Assembly: GCA_013115145.1 (NCBI GenBank)
Contig: JAAPAO010000037.1
Location: 1-64,000 of the forward strand
DNA length: 64,000 bases
Source: Perkinsus chesapeaki
Taxonomy: Eukaryota; Perkinsozoa; Perkinsida; Perkinsidae
Direction of reading: 5' to 3'
The notes beneath the pieces are model-generated. The model had not been told where the DNA came from. It was given only the letters and a program-made list of their open reading frames with translations, and did no database searches. A program made the position numbers and the translations under genes. Positions 58,716 through 64,000 of this stretch are shown piece after piece. Numbering within the stretch: position 1 is the first letter of the stretch; each line of letters begins with the position of its first letter.

Positions 58716-60487
58716 ATGTCGGATGGCTCGGGCTCTTCTGGTCTCCGCCGATCTCAAGGACAGGAGGGTGGAAGTGACGTGAAGGGCAAGGATACTATTA
58801 AGTTCAGAGAGCAGACGGACTCTAATGCCAAGGTTTTAAGGTCAGACCTCGAACCCGGGTCATCGTCTTTACCTCCTCCTCCTCATATCAACATGGCTTG
58901 TTACACATTACTATCTTCTCCACTGTGTGTTAATGTATATAGTAGGTATGTTACTGACTTCCTGATGAATCATTCGGGCAAATGGATAGGGCTGGATAAG
59001 CTCAATCACAATCCCAAGTTGGTTGGTTTTATTGGTAGTGATAGAATCACATGCCCGTATGCATCCCCCCTGACTGTCATCACAGGTCACCTCTTGGTCG
59101 GTCTCCCCGGAATACACCGCACCATGAATGTTAGGACGGCCGATGGTACGGAGAAGGTAGACTATTGTGTGTTGTTGTTGTGGTTATCACAGTGCTCGTG
59201 TAGGAGATTGGGTACCTCGGTACTGAGTGGATAGCCCAGACGTTTAATATACGTGATTGGGGTGGTATACCTATGGTGCCAAGAGAGATTATTACTGTAA
59301 CTAAGGATGCAGCTGGGGAAGTACTTGTTAAATTGACGGCGAATTGGACTACTACTAGGACTGGATCAAAGCTCATAGTGGTAGGGTAACTAGCAGTATA
59401 GGTAGCGGTTATTATTGTTGTTGTATCTACAGGATCCAAATTCCTCATCACAGGATGCTTCTTCTAGACGCCAGCACGGGTACCATCAGTCATCAGGTTA
59501 TGCGAGAGGGGGGAGAGGCGGGTATAAAGGGGGAGGAGGAGGATGGTGGAAGGGAGGTGGAGGAGGAACGTCAGCTTGGAAAGGAGGAGGTGGAGGCCGT
59601 CATAGCAGTGTAAGGGCAGCTCATCGGTCATTGAGGAATATGGTGGTGTTCAGTATAATTATGGTGGCTACTATAGTAATGGTAGCAGTAGTAGTAGACA
59701 GTATGATGACCAATGGTGGGACCAAGCGGACAAGAGATCGACCTCGTCCTCATATCGGTATGGAGCGGGAAGTGATGTAAGGGGATATGAGATGGCCTCA
59801 GCGAAGTGAAGTTGTGATTAGGAGCAGAAGCATGAGAGTCCAGCCGTAGACTGGGATGATGATGATGCCCTTGTGAAGAAGGAGGTAGGGCACCACGGTG
59901 GCAGGTGGGATGGTATGGTAGGTTTCTCGTAGGGAGATATTTCCAATGGTGAAGGACGCCGGCATAGTCCTGAGCCGAAAAGGCAGCGTACATTGAGATC
60001 CCCAAGCCCTCGGAGGAGAACATCATCGAGATCAAGAGGAAAATCAAATGCAAGTAACGATGATAGAAGAAGTAGACGACGTAGTAGAGAACGGTCACCT
60101 GATGGAGTGGTGAAGAGGGGGAGGAGAAGGAGCAGCAGAAGGTCTAGTTCAGCGGGAAGAGCTAAGACTGAGGGTAGTGACATATCCCTTACATACCAAG
60201 TGCTCATCCTCTGGAGAGGCTTCATCGGTCTTGCATTGGGGCTAGATTTACCACATGTAGAGATGCTTATTACTTCAGATGATCACCGTGGACGTAGTAA
60301 GAGTGGAGCTGATCGGAGGGGATATCCTGGTCCACGATCACGGAGCAGCAGCGAGAGCTCTATCGAGCTTAGTGATGCTGAGAGTTGGCCAGAGGATCCA
60401 ACTGATGATAGGGAGAATAGGAATAACATCAGTGTTGATAGCAACGTTGAAGTGGCAGCACCATTGAAGCAAGCGAAGGTAGTATAG
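58716..60487 (+). CDS. RS- and RGG-rich, probable RNA-binding protein
   Basis: Starts MSDGSGSSGLRRSQGQEGG. An ordered N-terminal section of about 170 residues has HSGKWIGLDKLNHNPKLVGF, VITGHLLVGLPG, WIAQTFNIRDWGGIPMVPRE and VLVKLTANWTT, with no family I recognise. It is followed by an RGG/GGW box, GYARGGRGGYKGGGGGWWKG, a Tyr/Gly/Ser stretch (GGYYSNGSSSSRQYDD), then RS repeats, RSPSPRRRTSSRSRGKS and DRRSRRRSRERSPDG. It ends in an acidic linker and stop near 60485-60487. The RS plus RGG composition is typical of splicing or mRNA-export regulators and condensate proteins. Three or four introns; borders approximate. Confidence 0.5.
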
Positions 60488-60715
60488 CAAATTCATAGAG
60501 TAGTGGATACAGAACTTATTCTGATATAACCGTACAGTCTGAAGCCATATATGAAGCAACATCTAAACTTGGTGTTTTTGACGGAAGAAACTCATCTTCG
60601 TAAAAGGAAGAGTGAATAGTGGAGGGATTTAAACGCAAAGTTCAAATGTTGAATAGGAGGGTAGTGGTTAGCCTATATAAGGTCAAAATGGTAGCTTGTA
60701 ACGTATGACATACAG

Positions 60716-60883
60716 GCCAACCTGATTGACCATGGCCAGGGGCATGAACCGGTTATAGTGCATGATTGTCAGGCAATAGCGGATGACTTACAGCTGTTTG
60801 AGCTGGGATCCGAAAGGAAGCAAAGGGACATGAGGGATATGCTGAGGGAGATGATAAGGGACCTCTACCAGATGTCGGTTTAA
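60716..60883 (+). CDS. Possible orphan exon
   Basis: After acceptor ATACAG at 60715 an exon reads ANLIDHGQGHEPVIVHDCQA then ELGSERKQRDMRDMLREMIR and DLYQMSV, ending in TAA 60881-60883. It is preceded at 60540-60600 by SEAIYEATSKLGVFDGRN-like coding. This may be an extra 3' part of the RS gene or a short separate gene; the donor exon is not secured. Confidence 0.3.
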   Translation, partial: ANLIDHGQGHEPVIVHDCQAIADDLQLFELGSERKQRDMRDMLREMIRDLYQMSV

Positions 60884-61047
60884 CTTCCGGTCCGACATGC
60901 TCATTGAATACTGTTGCGGCTCAGATATCGTCCGGAAAAGAGCTCCCATGTCCACTCACGGTTATTCCGTAAATTCTCAGGCAGAGAGGATCTGCTCTAT
61001 CTCCTCGTTGCAGAGCGGTATGTGGGCCGCCCCACGTAATAAGTGAT

Positions 61048-62249
61048 ATGACGCTATTCGTTGGTGTATGTCTGGCGGCACTTAGGTACCACGAGCGTCG
61101 TCGACGCAGAATTAAATATAGGCCGCGGGACGAGCATAAGGGAGTTAAGCAAGCAACTGAAAAACAACTGGTGTCCGGTAGTGTGTCACGATCTACTTCT
61201 AATACTCCAACGGCTTCACAAAGGAATGGCATGGTGAGGGCGTGCCCGGGGGGATTTGGGGGGAAATTGGTATGATTAGGATCGGGAGAGTAGTGGACCT
61301 GAAGCGATGCCGCGCGGTGGTGTGACGCCAGTTGATGAAGGGGCGATTGCAGCGGCGTTACCAGTCGCATTGCCCTTGAACGTGCGTATCACTCCAGAGG
61401 TTATGAAGTACTTGACTAGGACACGGTCGTGGTTGCAGAAGGTAGGATAAAGTAGTACTTGTGTGGGGTATTGTTGTTTGTAGGCTGTAGAGAGTTTAGT
61501 CCCGAAGATTGTACTATTTGATGAAGCCAGCGCTAATCCATTGGACATTCGGGTGCTCCATGTCCTTACCAATTGGTAGTAGTCTATGTCACTGGAGGGG
61601 CTGATAAGACATATATCTTTCAGTTGCTTCATCAAGTTCCGTCCGGAGCGATCGCCGCATAAGATAATAGGGTGTCTGGCTGGATACGAGAGATGTATAC
61701 CAACTAACTTGCCACAAGGGAAGTCTGTAACCAGCATGAACATACCTAAGACGAATGCCTTGCTGTTAAAGACGGTGGTAAGCAACAACAGGCCTTGTGA
61801 TGTTGGTGACGGCTCACGCAGTTGCGAGATCCCTCTACTGGACAAACGAGCAAGGGCGAGGTAGCATTTCGTGCCGTTTCAAATGAGCCGGCCACGATAG
61901 GGGAGCTTGAGGCTGCGGCGAGTAATTGGCAGTCGATCAGTAATATACAGGGTGCGGGGGTTCGCAGGAGGATTGGGAATCTTTATTAGGCAGTACAGTT
62001 AATACTAAGGTCGAAGATATTCGGCGGTGTGAGCGAGCTCTAAAGCTTATCCATCAACGTCAGGCGCCACTCTCTAAGGAGTCTGTTCGTAGAATAGTAT
62101 TAAATGGTGAGATGCTTACTGTCGATACCTTACCACCTAATGAGGGACGGCCTGCCTCATCGTCACATCGGCATCACCGTCCACCCCCTGCCTCGACTAC
62201 TACTACTACTGGTGACCCTGTCCTTCCTCTACAGTCCTCGTTTCGATAA
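61048..62249 (+). CDS. Hypothetical multi-exon protein
   Basis: ATG 61048 starts MTLFVGVCLAALR, spliced over a 36-nt intron to PRDEHKGVKQATEKQ and SVSRSTSNTPTASQRNGM. Then DRESSGPEAMPRGGVTPVDE, PLNVRITPEVMKYLTRTRSW and AVESLVPKIVLFDEASANPL. The later part reads AFRAVSNEPATIGELEAAAS, then DWESLLGSTVNTKVEDIRRC and ESVRRIVLNGEMLTVDTLPP, and ends in a His/Pro/Thr tail at stop 62247-62249. The reverse strand carries a 189-codon open frame over 61276-61845 that I treat as a shadow because this strand splices coherently. No domain recognised. Confidence 0.4.
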
Positions 62250-62286
62250 TAGCATGTACTATTACTTGTGATCTCTTACAATTGAT

Positions 62287-64000
62287 ATGCTCCCTCTGGT
62301 ACTATTGCTTAGTGTGGCTGCTGCTGCTTCCAAGGCTCTTCCTATAAGTATAGTCTCATTGATGTTAGGGAGTTTACGTTTCCATTATATAACATTACTT
62401 CTGCTGAACCATTTCCTATCTACCCTAATCCGCTAGTATTGAGTTCAAAGTGAAGCAGGAAGCATAAAGCAGAGTTTAAGTGACAGAATGGTCCGCCATA
62501 AGTCTAAGGCTCAGCCACGACGTATCGATCGTAATAATGGGAAATAAGGCACATCGGTAGTACATGGACAGGTGTGGCACCGATAATGCTAGGTGAAGAG
62601 GACAGAGAGAAAGCCAAGGAGATGGAAACCCGGCTGCCATCAGAGCCTGCCAAACATATCAACGAGTGCGTTATGGTATGGCCGTTAATGGGGAGCCGGG
62701 GTTTTATGATAGGTATTTAGTAGCTGAGGATATATCGGGCCAGATAGTTGCACTGAGGGCACTGGCAGAGGCAGCTCCGGCTGATGATGGGGTCTTTTGG
62801 GTAGGAGGGAACTGGACGCATCGCTCCGCTAGATGAGGTGGTATTTTGTTAGCTCCTTCATCGACAACTCACTGGTATGCCAACGCATCCTTGGAGAAAG
62901 CATTTGGCTCGGACATGTGAGAATATGAAGGCTACTGGAAAGGAAGGGATAATAAGGGAATGGGTAGTAGATGGGGAAGGGAAGGCTCTATGTGGATGGT
63001 GATTGGATTTTAGTATGATGAAGACCTGGTTACAGAGGCGGTAGAGTTGAAGGTATTCCTAGACCAGAATAATACGCCTCCGATCCCCTCGAGGGCTATA
63101 CAGTTTGTTCGACAGATAGAACTGGCTTTAGAGTAAGTTGTGGAGTGGCCCCAAGAAAGTAACTATGATTTTTCTAGGTACCCTTTCACTAAGAACCTCT
63201 ATGATGATCATATCGGAAAGGCGTCTATTGAATTAATGGTAGTAAAATAGGGCGGAGCGAAGCTGCAAAGTGGCATGGTGTTCAGGAGCTACTTATCGGT
63301 CGTTACGCAGCTAGGCTGGATAAGGAGGCCGCCGTCGGTCCATCTGGAGAGCAGTCTGATTGGTGCCTCACTACCTTCCGTACATATCTCCAGAGCCTCC
63401 TGGTGCTATCGGCTAAATGCATTTCTACTACAACTCCTGGGGACTATCTAAACGCTGAAAACGTACTGATGGGGTTCGCCGTATGGATAGGTTACCGTGG
63501 TTGCAGGTATGCCATCCATGCTTGGTTATAACCCTATCTACCCAAGCACCTCCGGATCTCACCACTCAAGCAGCTTTAGTGTTGGCACATGCGATGGGTA
63601 ATATGATGGAGGTAGAGCAATACTGAAGGGGAATCTGGTAGATGGGAAAGATAGAGAAGCTCTATTGGATCACATCACAGCTGGCAAGGCTGGCGGGACT
63701 TCTCCTCTGAGCCTTATGGAAGGTACACAATGTAGCAATGCTCACAAACTGCCGGGGAGCTCCTCTTCAGGTGGTCTCACCATCCCGGCTCAGCAGGATA
63801 TGCCATTGTCGGCCAGGTTAGCAGTCAGCAGAGGTCTCTTGGTAGCAGCCACAGGCGATGATGCTAGGCTGGAGTATACAGAGAAGTGTAATAGTACTTG
63901 GAGAAGGGGGATCCGGATGGAAATGGGTGGGCAGGTGTCGAATTCTATACAGCATTGCTATTGGATCGTCATGCTGCTTTGGACACTCCGACTCTATTGT
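62287..64000 (+). CDS. Hypothetical gene region, one or two genes, running off the window
   Basis: ATG 62287 starts MLPLVLLLSVAAAASKALP, a good signal peptide; downstream frames give EFTFPLYNITSAEPFPIYPN and VRHKSKAQPRRIDRN, perhaps a small secreted protein, although the junction is not proven. From about 62590 a second set of exons reads DGNPAAIRACQTYQRVRYGM, VNGEPGFYDRYLVAEDISGQ, IVALRALAEAAPADDGVF, VFLDQNNTPPIPSRAIQFVR, then WHGVQELLIGRYAARLDKEA and YLNAENVLMGFAVWIGYRG. No family recognised. The 3' end lies beyond 64000. Confidence 0.35.

Noticed and set aside
61276-61845. 189-codon minus-strand open frame
   Set aside because: The plus strand here gives spliced, codon-consistent exons; the minus frame has no recognisable protein.

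Overview
This window is nuclear DNA of a unicellular eukaryote, most likely an alveolate protist; Perkinsus is my best guess from general knowledge and has not been tested. The evidence is architectural. Nearly every protein-coding gene is cut by many very short GT-AG introns, about 35 to 77 nt. Splicing them restores textbook families: eIF2B epsilon, dynein light intermediate chain, synaptojanin, ZNF598/Hel2, TIPIN and OXA1. Genes lie on both strands, usually less than 500 bp apart, and are packed with CAG/CTG/GCT and CAA/TCA triplet runs. I found no rRNA, convincing tRNA, CRISPR array, transposase or prophage. Many long open frames are antisense or frame-shifted shadows and are left out.

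Layout. 0.9-7.1 kb (+): EIF2B5 and a tandem pair of amino-acid transporters that share a gene-conversion tract. 7.7-15.2 kb (-): dynein light intermediate chain, two unknown proteins, a Canopy/saposin-like ER protein, a 1.6 kb microsatellite-rich spacer and a 129-residue unknown. 15.7-21.5 kb (+): RING-H2 E3 ligase, S1/P1 nuclease and an SPX-EXS phosphate exporter (XPR1/PHO1). 21.9-26.5 kb (-): synaptojanin-like SAC plus 5-phosphatase. 26.7-39.1 kb (+): CmcI-family protein, CDPF1, ZNF598/Hel2, a TTD14-like P-loop protein, a repeat-bearing unknown, TIPIN/Swi3 and DNAJC25.

39.9-41.2 kb (+): cytochrome b5 reductase with a degenerate Rieske-like N-terminus. 41.5-47.2 kb (-): a RAP/FASTK-like mitochondrial protein, a calmodulin-like EF-hand protein and OXA1/YidC. 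47.3-55.3 kb (+): several unknowns, an ARM/HEAT plus TPR protein and a multi-pass membrane protein. 55.7-56.8 kb (-): a putatively acylated tubby/LURP-one-like protein. 57.4-64 kb (+): EAF6, an RS/RGG-rich protein and two unknown genes, the last running off the window.

The genes are mostly housekeeping: translation control and ribosome quality control (EIF2B5, ZNF598), ER folding (Canopy, DNAJC25), mitochondrial biogenesis (OXA1, RAP-like), chromatin and replication (EAF6, TIPIN), phosphoinositide and phosphate metabolism (synaptojanin, XPR1), and dynein transport. I see no operon-like logic. The most unusual items are the degenerate Rieske/b5-reductase fusion, the bacterial-looking CmcI-family gene with eukaryotic introns, the 402/404-nt conversion tract between the transporters, and an outlier intron of about 220 nt in the TTD14-like gene. 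Exon coordinates are given only where donor, acceptor and reading phase all agreed by hand; spans of larger genes are approximate inside.
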